Of a DNA stretch of 64,000 nt, positions 1 to 11,176 are shown in pieces. Location of the stretch: assembly GCF_026914265.1 (NCBI RefSeq), contig NC_069125.1, positions 7,212,117 to 7,276,116 of the forward strand, in the 5' to 3' direction. Source of the stretch: Mya arenaria. Taxonomy: Eukaryota > Mollusca > Bivalvia > Myida > Myidae. Each line of letters begins with the position of its first letter. Position 1 is the first letter of the stretch. A program made the translations under genes and the position numbers. The notes under the pieces were generated by a model. The model saw only the letters and a program-made list of their open reading frames with translations, was not told where the DNA came from and ran no database searches.

Positions 1-335
1 TAAGTAAACGTATATTTGAAAACGATATTTGCATTGATTTACAAACTAATGTTTACTATTTTGCTTTTTTATAAAAGGAAGACTAAACGACTTAATTGAA
101 CATATTATAAAAATGTTGCCAAAATAAAATATCGCCTTACCCAGTGATATTGAAGTGTTCTTTAAAACGTTCAAACTAATGTATGCAATGTCAATGAAAG
201 TTGATAAAATTTCCATTCAAACGACCCACCCATTTCATGAAATTTGCATTTTATGAATGAAATACGGCTGATTGTTCAACAGCGACAGAGTCAGGTATAA
301 ATTACACAAGACTCATTGAAATACAATCCACAACA
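1..335. repeat. Tail of an upstream copy of the 10-kb unit
   Basis: This stretch is almost identical to 9007-9341 and 19214-19548, so it is the distal flank of another unit copy that begins before the window. The match stops abruptly at about 335, where the sister copies continue for another 1.8 kb. No coding sequence is seen. Confidence 0.9.
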
Positions 336-429
336 CTTGTTTGTTTTAACCCATTTAATTTATAACATATCATAAGTGGTTTTTAAGTGAGAAAAACACT
401 TTTAATCGTTCATTTCTCATCCATGAGAT
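336..429. other. Junction filler replacing 1.8 kb of the unit
   Basis: About 94 bp with no counterpart in the other copies. It sits where units A and B carry about 1.83 kb (9342-11176 and the matching part of 19.5-21.4 kb). The upstream copy therefore had an internal deletion with filler, or a replacement, before the next unit starts at 430. Confidence 0.75.
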
Positions 430-2139
430 CTGAAGCGGTTAATCATAATGACTAAAACGTAAAAGGTCTTTGTATATGTACGTATACAATTAACGTTGTG
501 CATACATCGATTCACAAGAAATACATATATTTTTATTTGAAAAATCAATTACGACAAGGTCAAAACGATTAATATATACAAATATGATGAAAGATACGGC
601 TCAGTAATTTTTATATATATAAATGTACTTCGTTACATCAAAGAAGTATGGTTTAATTACAATTACTGAATACCAAAACAATGCAGTATAAAGATAAGGC
701 GTATTACATAAATGGTGTCATTTTGATACTATTAAAGTATTCTTTTTTGTAGAAGATGATTAGTAATGACTTCCTTTTTGCATGGAACGGTTGGCGTTAT
801 GACGATGTTGCTAATGAATGATGCAATCTGATTGGACAAGCGCAACGCAGTTTGACCAATGTACACGGCGCTTGGAATATCTGCCGTTTCTTTCTAAGCG
901 AAAGTGCTTCATGAAATTGTAAACTCTCGCCCATACTTGATACTGCATAAACGAACCGAAATTAAAATCAATATTAATTTAACACTCTAAGAAACATTTT
1001 TGATGCAAAAGATGAAAAATGTAATGAATACAATCCAGATTTAAAGTAATTAAAAAAAATATTGAAATAATTCATTATTTAAGTTTTGCGATGAGTTATA
1101 GGATCAGAATTAAGAAAATGGAAAACCTTAATTTGTGAGGCAATCAAAGAAAAAAACAATCCGCTTTGTTATATCTTAATAGTTGTACTTTTCAAACAAT
1201 GATAAGTCATCCTTACAACAATAATCAAACATCAGTAACGGCAAACAACGCAATTAAATGATTCCGTCCGTATCGTATTTCTATCTATAGGTGATTGCAG
1301 CGTTTATTTGCAATTCGGTTCACCGCTTTCAGTATGTGATGCAACAGAAATATACCAAACAAAACAGTTAACTTTAGACTTAATTAAACTAAAGATTGCC
1401 TTGCGCGTACAACTCATCAGCCACGATATAGTATGTGTTTTTTAAAACAACTATTATTTAAGTGTATGTACGAAGTCTTTTTCTTAAAGACTTGAAACTG
1501 TGTTGCATATAAGGAGAAACCTTTTAAGGGTACTCATGAAATCACAGCAAAAGTCGGAACCCGGAGATATGCATGAATTATAGATTTTTGTTTGAAATTT
1601 ATGTTTATATTCTCCTGTTTAAGATCTGACGTAATTAGCCTTATATATCGAGAACAAATCATTGATATTTGTTCAATTCTAATATTTTGCAGTTTTGAAA
1701 GTAATGATTGATTATCCTGGTAAGCTCACCATTTTCAGCATAAAAAAACGATCGCAAACGTTAAAGCTGCTTGGACGAAAAATCCGGTTTGATGTCATTT
1801 GGCTAAATTTTAGTGCATTTTCACAATTTAGCATGAATAAACGAATTTTGTATGAGTTACCAGCATGGAATAAAAATAAATTGTATTTGCATAAACAAAG
1901 GAGCAATACAATCAATATTTAATTGACGTTTTGTATTAACTTCCAATGGGTGTGGTTGGTGGCATATGTACAGAAATGTATTAATAAATAATTATTTGAA
2001 ATGGAGTTTCCAAAACGTGTCCCAATTGCTTGATTTACATGCTTCATGAAAGTAAATTATATCTTCTAAAGTCACATTAACTTAAATCTAAATATTCTAA
2101 TGTACTCGTATATCATACAGAACACAATTGTTAATAGCT
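430..2139. other. Noncoding spacer, unit A
   Basis: About 1.7 kb of AT-rich DNA collinear with 11177-12888. Short open frames inside (for example 1695-1922) have no recognisable domain and are broken by small indels in unit B, so I call no gene here. Confidence 0.7.
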
Positions 2140-4215
2140 GGGGCAATCCGAGGCTACTTTGCTAAATAGTTGTGTTTACTGTTTGCTATTAAAAAGCATG
2201 CGGAGCTATATTGCAAAATAGTTGTGTTCACTCTTTGATTTTCGAAACCTCCTGTGGCTACATTGCCAAACGTTTGTGTTCACTTTATGCTGATAGAAAC
2301 CATCTGGGGCTAATTGCCAAACAGTTGTGTTCACTGCATGTTGTAAGAAACCGTCCGAGCTACATTGCTAAACATTTGTGTTCACTGCAGGCTGTAAGAA
2401 ACCATCTGGGGCTATTTGCCAAACACTTGTGTTTATTTTATGCTGTTAGAAACCTACTGGGGCTAATTGCCAAACATTTTTGTGTTCACTTTATGCTGTT
2501 AGAAACCATCTGGGGCGAATTGCCAAAATTTGTGTTCACTTTAGGCTGTTAGAAACCATCTGGTGCTACTTTGTCAAATAGTTTTGTTCGCTATATGATG
2601 TAAGAAACCACCAGGGGCTTAATAGCTAAATAGTTATGTTCATTGAATGCTGGTAGAAACTATCCGGAGTTAAAATAGCAAACAGTCATGTCCACTGAAT
2701 GCTGTTAGAAACCATCTGGTGTTACATTGCTAAATATTTGTATACACTATATGTTTTTAGAAACCATCAGGGGCTAAATTGCGTAATAGTTATGTTCAAT
2801 GTATGCTGTTTGATACCATCTGGGACTACATAACCATCTAGTTGTGTTCAATGTATGCTGTTTGATACCATCTGGAACTACATAACCATCTAGTTGTGTT
2901 CAATGTATGCTGTTTGATACCATCTGGAACTACATAACCATCTAGTTGTGTTTAATGTATGCTCTTTAATACCATCTTGAACTACATAACCATCTAGTTG
3001 TGTTTAATATATGCTGTTTAATACCATCTGGGACTACATAACCATATAGTTGTGTTTAATATATGCTGTTTAATACCATCTGGGACTACATAACCATCTA
3101 GTTGTGTTCAATGTATGCTGTTTGATACCATCTGGAACAACATAACCATCTAGTTGTGTTCAATGTATGCTGTTTGATACCATCTGAAACTACATAACCA
3201 TCTAGTTGTGTTTAATATATGCTCTTTAATACCATCTTGAACTACATAACCATCTAGTTGTGTTTAATATATGCTGTTTAATACCATCTGGGACTACATA
3301 ACCATCTAGTTGTGTTTAATATATGCTGTTTAATACCATCTGGGACTACATAACCATCTAGTTGTGTTTAATATATGCTGTTTAATACCATCTTGAACTA
3401 CATAACCATCTAGTTTTGTTTAATATATGCTGTTTAATACCATCTTGAACTACATAACCATCTAGTTGTGTTTAATTTATGCTGTTTAATACCATCTTGA
3501 ACTACATAACCAAATAGTTGTGTTCACTGCAGGCTGTAAGAAACCATCTGATGCTACATTTCGAAATATTTCTGTTCGCTGTATGAGGTACGAAACCATC
3601 TGATGCTACATTGGCAAATAGTTGTGTTCACTGTATGTTAGAAACAATTTTGGGCTACATTGCGAAACAGTTGTGTTCACTCTATGCTGTATGAAACCAT
3701 CTGGTGTTACATTGCCAAATAGTTGTGTTCACTGCAGGCTGTAAGAAACCATTTGTTATGTTGTAAATTGTTATGTTCACTTTATGCTGTTAGCAACCAT
3801 TATAGGCTGCATTACCAAACAGTTGTGTTCATTGTATGCTGTTTGAAACCATTATGGGTTTCAATACCAAACAGCTGTGTTCACTGTATGCTGTTAGCAA
3901 ACATTTTGGGCTACATTACCAAACAGTTGTATTTATTGTATACTGTTTGAAATCATAATGGATTTAATTGCCAAACAGCTGTTTCCACTTTATGCTGTTA
4001 GCAACCATTACGGGCTACATTACTAAACAGGTGTGTTCATTGTTTGCTGTGAGCAAACATCTGGGGCTAAATTGCTAAATAGTTGTTTTTACTGTTTGCT
4101 GTAAGAAACCATCTGCGGCTACATTGCTACATTGCCAATTAATTGTGTTCAGTGTATGCTGTAAGAAACCATCTCGGTTTACATTGCTTAATCATTGTGT
4201 TCACTGTGTGTTGTT
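2140..4215. repeat. 52-bp minisatellite array, unit A
   Basis: About 40 tandem units of a 51-52-bp repeat with the recurring core gttgtgttca...tatgctgtt...accatctgg. The middle block (about 2790-3510) is the most homogeneous, with an exact 52-bp step between 2841 and 2893; the edges are more diverged. The array carries ten more units than its sister in unit B. Open frames through it (2211-2552, 3723-3950) are by-products of the repeat. Confidence 0.95.
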
Positions 4216-5129
4216 AGCGTTCCATACGCATTACTCGTAAGACAATAATTTTCATTTGTTTACGTTATTCCCGTGTTATTTTAACAAGTAATATATTTGT
4301 TATGTCTGATGGTAAAGGCGAAGCAAATAATACATAATATAAACTGAGAAACATGAATACTGAGCTATTGTTTGTATCTGACAATCGGTGTTAACACTTA
4401 GTTTTACTTCTATTCGTTAAAGCTATTAATTTGTTCTCAGTCACCAAATTTCTTAGGGTTAAAGTTAATTGGAAAGACCGTTTATTTTTTGATCAGCTTA
4501 TCAGATTATAACACCACAATATATTTTCCACGCTAGTCCATAAATTGAACGTGAAACACAATGTTTTTACTTGTATAGCGACACAAATATTCCTTCCACT
4601 TCGCTTGCGTTAGGCAAAATATGATTTATTACTCATTTGACTCGAAAGCTGTTACACACGCGGTATCAGTGCGTGATCTCCAAGGTTCTTTCTAATATAC
4701 TGTCAATTTGAATCAGATTTACTGATTGTATGTAGTATTCTACAAAAAAAAAATCATAAATGTATTTCGTTTTAAGTACACACATTGTAAGAGTTAGATT
4801 GTCTGGAAGCGTTTGAATTATTTCATCATAGCATTTGTTGTGTTTTTGTTTGATTGACCTGTACAACAGTACAATACGCACACCTAGTTGTATACCTTAA
4901 ATTTACGCCCATAATTTAAATAGCTATTTTTGTATGACTGTATGGTACATTAAATGAGTAGGTAGCACTTTTGATGCGGCTGGATTCATTCATATGGAAG
5001 TGATGTCTGTATCTACTCGGAAGATTTTAGATTATGTGATTTTTATTCTACATTGTCTTCATGTTGATGCTTGCTTCGATTTGGCTTTCTATCCTTTCTA
5101 TACAATTTCTGGAAAAGTATGAGATTTTT
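4216..5129. other. Noncoding spacer between minisatellites, unit A
   Basis: Collinear with unit B and, more weakly, with about 49.38-50.07 kb of unit D. Unit B lacks a short stretch near 4975-4995, which accounts for most of the offset change from 10229 to 10204. No gene is seen. Confidence 0.65.
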
Positions 5130-5650
5130 GGTGCTCATCCTGTAGTTTAACCCCGAGTGACCTCCTTTATGAAGACTAATCTAAGGCATGACCTCAATTT
5201 TGGGGCAAGTGTGTGGCTTGGAACTCATCAACAATTTTAATCCCCAGTGACCCGCTGTTTCTCTGACAGTTCCAAGGCGTGGCCAAAATTCTGGGGCAAG
5301 TGTGAGGTTGCGAACTCATCAACGAGTTTAATCCCAAGTGACTCTTGTTTCTCTGACCATTTCAAGGAATGGCCACAATTATGGGACAAGTGTGAGGTTG
5401 GGTGGTCATCCTCTAGTTTAACCCAATTGACCCCCTGTTGCGATGAAAGATCCAAGGAGGTGACCACAGTTTTGGGACAAGTATGAGGTTGGGTGGTCAT
5501 CCTCTAGATTAACCCAATTGACCCCCTGTTTCGATGAAAGATCCAAGGAGGTGACCACAATTTCGGGACCAGTGTGAGGTTTGGTGGTACTTATCCGCTA
5601 GTTTAACCCCAATTGACTTCCTTTTTCGATGACTATTCCAATATGGTGAC
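5130..5650. repeat. ~90-bp minisatellite array, unit A
   Basis: Five to six tandem units of about 90-91 bp (the motif ggtggtcatcctctag recurs at 5401 and 5492). Each unit holds a gtttaacccc...tgacctcctgtt core and a gtgacc...ttgggacaagtgtgagg core. Homologous arrays lie in unit B, near 28.5 kb and in unit D, always followed by a conserved right flank containing tttgtacgttgtg. Confidence 0.93.
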
Positions 5651-6527
5651 CCCAACATTTATTGATATAAGGAAATGTTGATTCAGATGTGGTCTGTTGG
5701 TCATGTTTGTACGTTGTGTATCTTGTTCAGTGTATATATTTGGCTTCGACCTTGTGCCTTGTGACTAGTCCGATATTAAATATGTGGCTGCTGGTCTTGC
5801 CTTTAAACAGGGTATTTGTGAACCTTGTGGCGTCTGTGTTGATCACAGATTTTCCAATAGTATAATTTCATGAACATTGCCAAACATATAAAAAATGATT
5901 ATTGCTAAATATAACTTGTAATCATGCCTCTCCCACCTAAAAAGCAACACTCAACATTCAAATACATCAATTATATTTCAGAGCAGCGAAATTGTAAATT
6001 AAATTGGTGCTAAAGGCATTGAGTTTTTATGATATAAGGTCCTGAATTTTAGCCACGAAACTGTAACATAAAATCAGAAAGGAGATTTCTAAAGTAGAAA
6101 ATTAAAATAGCAAATGTATCAAAGGATCGCTTAACGCTTTGTATGCATCTTAGGAGTCATCGCCAACTTTAATTTAAGCCTTTTGAGTACGTTAATTTGC
6201 TTAGATGGTTTAAATTATTTATTTTTCTTCAGAATTCATTGCCTTCAATTTGAAGAGGTCCTCGATTAGGCTTATATCTTTAACTTCGAAATCTGTAATA
6301 CATTTAAACTCACAATGACTTCAAATGAGGAAGGTCCGGAGTAGGTAACCATTCATTTGCCGATAAATATATTTGCATTTCTTTTATGTCTGTTTTGTTT
6401 TGTACGTTGTTTTTCGTTTAGTGTATGTAGGACTCTGACCGTGTGCCTTTAAACTTGGTTATTATTTATTATGTGGCTATTTGGCTGTAGTTTTCAATTT
6501 ACACATAACACAATGGTACATTAATCA
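5651..6527. other. 3' flank of hydrolase gene, unit A
   Basis: Noncoding DNA between the ~90-bp array and the hydrolase polyadenylation signal. It contains two diverged copies (about 5690-5770 and 6360-6470) of a segment with tgtacgttgt and gaccgtgtgcc-like motifs that follows these arrays elsewhere, so it is itself part of a dispersed repeat. Confidence 0.6.
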
Positions 6528-6533
6528 TTTATT
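6528..6533 (-). terminator. Polyadenylation signal of hydrolase gene A
   Basis: AATAAA on the minus strand, about 22 nt after the stop codon of the gene at 6555-7742. It is conserved at 16732-16737 in unit B and is also present beside the unit D pseudogene. Confidence 0.6.
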
Positions 6534-6554
6534 CTTGTTTCCTTGACATAGGTA

Positions 6555-7742
6555 TCAAATTGTTGATCTTGCAGTCCGTTTACCGTAATTAATCCTATGG
6601 CCTTTGTTTGTGAAATCTAAAACTGAATCTAAATAATCCAGGGCCAATGTTTCTGCCCAGCTTACATCCCACAGTTTGTCAATAAATCCACAATGGCCGC
6701 CCTTATTTGTAGACACCATTAGGATATGAGGATAGTACTTGCAAAGTTCATATGGAATTTTCATTTTGGAATAAAATGGATCGTCTAGACTGTTTATAAA
6801 CAGTAAGGGAACGGCGATTTCGTCTGCGTCCCTGAGGGGATTATTGCGCTCTATAAAATCATCTACGCTCGAGATATTGTACAGTTTGGAATATAAAATT
6901 TCTTCAAAGCGTTTGTAAGACCAACAATTAAGGAGTTCATGAAAATTAACAATCTTTGAAAATGTTTTTGAATGAGCATTTAAAATGAACTTTAATTTCA
7001 ACATGTAAAATATATCGTAAATTCCCTGAATGCCTTTAGAGATCCTCTCTGGGCTATCAAAGCACGCTGATATACAGGCTGAAGCACAAATATTTGCCGA
7101 TGATCCGAATTCACCGAGATAAGACAGCATAATAGAACATCCTGTTCCATATCCAACCATTGAAACCAAAGCTTTAGGAAAACGACCATGGATATATTTC
7201 ACTACTTCACGCATATCGTACGGATCACCGGTACTTAAAATCTTTGCTGTTGTTAGCACCGAGTTTCCAAACCCTCTTGGATTAAACACCACTGGTCTGA
7301 AACCTTTATGGGCAGCTAGGCTACACATATTTGAGACATCGTATGCGCTCGCTGTTAATCCAGGAAGTATAATCAACACTGTACACCGCTTTCTTTTGTA
7401 GACTGAAACATGCAAAGCCCAGTCAAGCGCAACAACACCCCGGTCTTTGATCTGCAAATATTCTCTGTCGAACTCCTTCGAGATTTTTGGAATTAAATAC
7501 GACACTATCGTTTGCACATGCTCGTTCCTTAAATACCACGGTGGATCGAATTTGCGGTTCATAAGTCTGCATCGCTTTAGAAGGTGGGATGCCAAAGCCG
7601 ATTCTTTAAAGTACAGTTTTGGAATAGTTGAAGACGGTTTCAAGAAAGAACTTACGTAAATGAAACCACTAACAATTATAGTTCCAAAGATAGCCACAAT
7701 AATAGGAATCGATGTTATCCCTGAGTAAACAGCAAAGAACAT
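6555..7742 (-). CDS. Intronless ABHD1/ABHD3-like membrane alpha/beta-hydrolase, nucleophile lost
   Basis: A 395-residue protein in one uninterrupted exon, close to the ~400 residues of ABHD1/ABHD3 (EMB8/YheT-type) hydrolases. Residues 4-34 form one hydrophobic segment, fitting the family's N-terminal membrane anchor. The family signatures follow in order: DPPWYLRNEHVQT (66-78), ALDW (105-108), LPGLTAS (126-132, oxyanion region), VVFNPRGFGN (151-160), the elbow GYGTG (197-201), NSLDDPF (317-323, acid Asp) and GGHCGF (348-353, His350). Known members have GxSxG at the elbow; here position 199 is Gly, so the catalytic Ser is missing while Asp and His stay. Family members act on phospholipids or acylglycerols at membranes, but this copy is probably not a normal serine hydrolase. 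The start is the first Met and directly precedes the anchor. On the minus strand, a TATA-like stretch near 7793-7803 is conserved in unit B. The lack of introns suggests a retrocopy origin. Confidence 0.88.
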   Translation of the reverse strand: MFFAVYSGITSIPIIVAIFGTIIVSGFIYVSSFLKPSSTIPKLYFKESALASHLLKRCRLMNRKFDPPWYLRNEHVQTIVSYLIPKISKEFDREYLQIKDRGVVALDWALHVSVYKRKRCTVLIILPGLTASAYDVSNMCSLAAHKGFRPVVFNPRGFGNSVLTTAKILSTGDPYDMREVVKYIHGRFPKALVSMVGYGTGCSIMLSYLGEFGSSANICASACISACFDSPERISKGIQGIYDIFYMLKLKFILNAHSKTFSKIVNFHELLNCWSYKRFEEILYSKLYNISSVDDFIERNNPLRDADEIAVPLLFINSLDDPFYSKMKIPYELCKYYPHILMVSTNKGGHCGFIDKLWDVSWAETLALDYLDSVLDFTNKGHRINYGKRTARSTI

Positions 7743-8845
7743 TTTGTAACTGTACTATTTTCCAAGGAAGGCACACATAAAAGTATCCATATCATATAAT
7801 ATCTGGTAGAAACTTTGTCCACAAAGTGCGGTCAGTTAACTTGTTAATCCTGCTTTTCTAAGTAGCATTTGTCTTATATCTTACATATGTTACTCATGAA
7901 TTGTTTCTTATCCACTTGTTCAACGCCTTGTCACTCAAACTGCTCCCTGACTTTATGATCAGATATAAAGTTTCCCTCGATGAAGCGATCTGCCTTACGG
8001 TGGCGTTCACACAACCAATATTTATTGTCCAAGCGTTTGCTGTATGATCATACACACATCGCTTGGTGTATTTATGCAATATCGGGTCGTAAAACGTCCC
8101 GGCGGTCACCATTAAATGTCATCGCCTTAATGCGCAATTATCACCAATACACTTTACTGAAGTTTGAAAGCATTTCCTGCTCTCGGTCGAAAAACACATT
8201 AATGTATTCATTTTGTATTTTGTAATGTGACTCCATGGCCCAGATCTATGTTACATGATATCCATGCTTCCTTTGTACGTAATAATGTAACGATAAAGCG
8301 AAATTTGATATCATAACCAAAACTAAAATGAACATAAACACTGTTCAACTATTAAATCATGATATAGCGTTTCAACTTATCATAACACAATATTCTTTCC
8401 AACTTCTCTAAAATAAATATCCTCTCCTTGTCATTCAACAGCGAAACTCCATAAAAACGTTCTTACTTCTGTTTCGAATATTTTCAAGCGATAACTGTTC
8501 TCTTATGTTCAAACAGAATTATAGAAGCTTTTCGTTTTAATCCTTTTAACCGCATCCCACCACATAGACACATTGTCATTACGAAGGTATGACTTTATGT
8601 TTAACTGCCTGCAACAGGTGAGATGCAATCGCTAGTTGAACCAGATGTACTGTTCCGAATAAATAAATATTTGTCGATCTAACACAGCGATACATACATT
8701 CCAGTACACCTGACGTTGGAACAAATAAATCCAATATCCTCATTATTTTATTGTTTGTCGCTATGCTATAAATTTTATGATCCCATGATCACCAGTTTTA
8801 TATTCATTTTGCGCATATCTGACATAGCGCGTTGTACACGCATAC
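7743..8845. other. 5' flank of hydrolase gene, unit A
   Basis: Noncoding upstream DNA of the minus-strand hydrolase. It is collinear with 17947-19050 at roughly 2% divergence and with 53141-54237 in unit D at much greater divergence. No exon or RNA gene is recognised. Confidence 0.6.
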
Positions 8846-9145
8846 TTACAATTAAAGGGACACGTTCACGTGTAACGGGTAAAACATCCAAACACCATTT
8901 TGTGTGAAATGTGAAAAGCCCATTGTTTTAATGAGTAAAACCATCATCAACTGTTTAAATAAGAGCTCTATCGTAAAGAATGATTTCAAACTTTGATAAA
9001 CAGTGTAAGTAAACGTATATTTGAAAACGACATTTGCATTGATTTACAAACTAATGTTTACTATTTTGCTTTTTTATAAAAGGAAGACTAAACGACTTAA
9101 TTGAACATATTATAAAAATGTTGCCAAAATAAAATATCGCCTTAC
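8846..9145. mobile_element. Old TTAA-flanked MITE-like element within the unit
   Basis: It starts ttaaagggacacgttcacg. The best preserved copy is in unit D (55977-56332), where the far end reads gacaagtccctttaa, giving TTAA plus a short inverted AAAGGGAC terminus at both ends. In units A and B the right end has decayed. The element predates the unit duplications because every copy has it. The piggyBac-like assignment rests only on the TTAA target. Confidence 0.4.
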
Positions 9146-11176
9146 CCAGTGATATTGAAGTGTTGTTCTTTAAAACGTTCAAACTAATGTATGCAATGTC
9201 AATGAAAGTTGATAAAATTTCCATTCAAACGACCCACCCATTTCATGAAATTTGCATTTTATGAATGAAATACGGCTGATTGTTCAACAGCGACAGAGTC
9301 AGGTATAAATTACACCAGACTCATTGAAATACAATCCAAGGTTTGAAATCAACACGTATTGCCATAAAACCAATTAAAATTTTCCGCGTCAAAAATACGT
9401 TGCATATCAGATCTTGCAAAATAACGTTTCGTTATTTTATTTTTTTAATATGTTTTGATAAACATTTCGCTTAAAAGCCAAAGAAAACAATTGATCTGGT
9501 TCATGTGACATGCCGGTAAAAAGGTACATTTGTTTGATAAAATATCAGTGTTAATAAGCCATTTATATATGCGTCTTTTCTGTGGACTTAGTATTATTTT
9601 TTTGCCACCCCGGTACTAAGTTACAATCAAAACCCAATATTTTTTTAAGTACAGTAAGGCTTTTTCATCCTTTGTAATATTTGTTCGCACTCAATTTCTT
9701 TTTTTTCCATAGAAGTATGTTAGAGTCGGCCCCTATAATTACGGATAGCTCAGTTCACCAATCGAGACTTATTATTTGTTTTGGCCTTTCTAGCATTAAC
9801 ATACATTTCCAGTCCATCCTAAGTGAAATTGACAACTTTCTCCCTCCGGTTACCTGAGCATTTATAGGCCGCCTTCATGAAACGATGTAACAACGAGCTC
9901 CAGGCTTATCCGTGAGTATCGAAAGTTTTTTGCATCACCGCTATTAAGAAACGTGTGAGATATTAGTCATTTGCCCAGTGGTGACACATGCTGTTTTTCA
10001 ATCTGTAGCAGGTAACGATAGGTCAGGGTTACCAATATGTTTCACAGCGATAACGAAACAGATGGTGTCAAGATAGGGTGTAATACTTGATCGTGGTGAC
10101 AATGAAGAAGGAAATAGGTATATTTGCCTAATCGGGTCGTATGATTGAAGATTAATTATTATGATAGCATAACACATCAGATTAAACACTCATGTATCTA
10201 TGCCATTGTGTTTTGATACTTACTGTCTAGCAACTTTGGTCATAAGTCAAAATTATTACCAATATGCCAAAAAGGGGTTCGATAGAAGACGCATGTGACA
10301 CATGAGAGTTTGTACTTTTTATAAAAGGGCAATGTATTGGGTTTTTTTTTATATCATTTAGAAATTAGAGTCCTTGGGTCACATGGGTAAAATGATAACT
10401 TTTCAGTATTATATAGCATATTTTGGACAAAAGGAATGTTTAATTGATTTCTGTTTATTACTATACAATTAACTTATGATATATAAACAACCATAAAAGT
10501 ACCATTGCATTATATATAACATCGTTATGAAAGCAAATTTTGTTTCCTAGTATGTTAAAACGTCCCTTGTTGATGATTAAAACCAGTAAGGGTAATTAGA
10601 ACTGGTAAATGACCCGGGGGTCGGATTACACTCGCATGAATCAAGCAGAATTTGATTTCATGAGGTGCTTTCCGTGTCTGCAAAAATAATATTTGAGTCG
10701 ATTACAACCTCCCGCACTAATAACCTTTTATAGCTTGAATACTAAAGTGCAGTGCAGTAAATCTGATAAAATGGCACTTCATTAAACCATGTTTAATGGA
10801 AATAAAACCTCTAATAAATAAACCAAGCTGTTGACAGCTGTAATAATTACGTGTGATGAGAATCAATGAATCCGGCTGCAGTTCAATATGTTACTCGTTA
10901 GAGTCTATAAACATTTTAACATTAAAATCGGAAGTGTATTTGAAGTGAAAGACAATAGAAGACGCAGCGATGAAACATTTTGTCCGCAAAAAATGTTTGG
11001 TTTTACTGATATTGTTGGCATGCAGCACCTTGGTACGTCATGTAATTGATCATTACTGCAGATCTATTACATCCATAATTTTGATTTATACATTCCAACA
11101 CCGAGTTTTACATCAATGGCAGGTGCATAATGGAGTTCCTTGATCTTAGCTGTTCATGAAAAGTTCCATATCATAT
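9146..11176. other. Distal flank of unit A
   Basis: Noncoding DNA matching 19350-21443. Older relatives of parts of it recur near 29.9-31.0, 33.46-33.9 (inverted), 34.8-37.1, 38.9-39.3 and 56.3-59.7 kb. A marker is the segment around 11010-11065 (ttgttggcatgcagcacc, then attactgcagatctatta). No gene is seen. Confidence 0.65.

Larger units (their letters stand above)
430..11176. repeat. Tandem segmental duplication, unit A
   Basis: The unit starts at ctgaagcgg (430), which recurs at 11177. Collinear matches to unit B lie at offsets of 10747-10749 before the first minisatellite, 10229 after it and 10204 across the hydrolase gene. Order: spacer, 52-bp minisatellite, spacer, ~90-bp minisatellite, hydrolase gene (minus strand), long distal flank. 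Divergence from unit B is of order 1-2% in noncoding DNA by hand comparison, so the duplication is young. Confidence 0.92.

Noticed and set aside
2211-2552. 113-residue open frame with repeated LCSLxxxRN motifs (also 12960-13301)
   Set aside because: It is a translation of the 51-52-bp minisatellite. The unit length is not always a multiple of three, frames drift, and both strands are open in places.
5237-5500. Open frames on both strands across the ~90-bp array
   Set aside because: Repeat-derived. The opposite strand is equally open and no signal or domain is present.
2140-5650. CRISPR-like array
   Set aside because: Repeats are contiguous and diverged with no unique spacers, and the genome is clearly eukaryotic. 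These are minisatellites.
6998-7189. Second minus-strand frame inside the hydrolase gene
   Set aside because: Shadow of the real hydrolase CDS in another frame.
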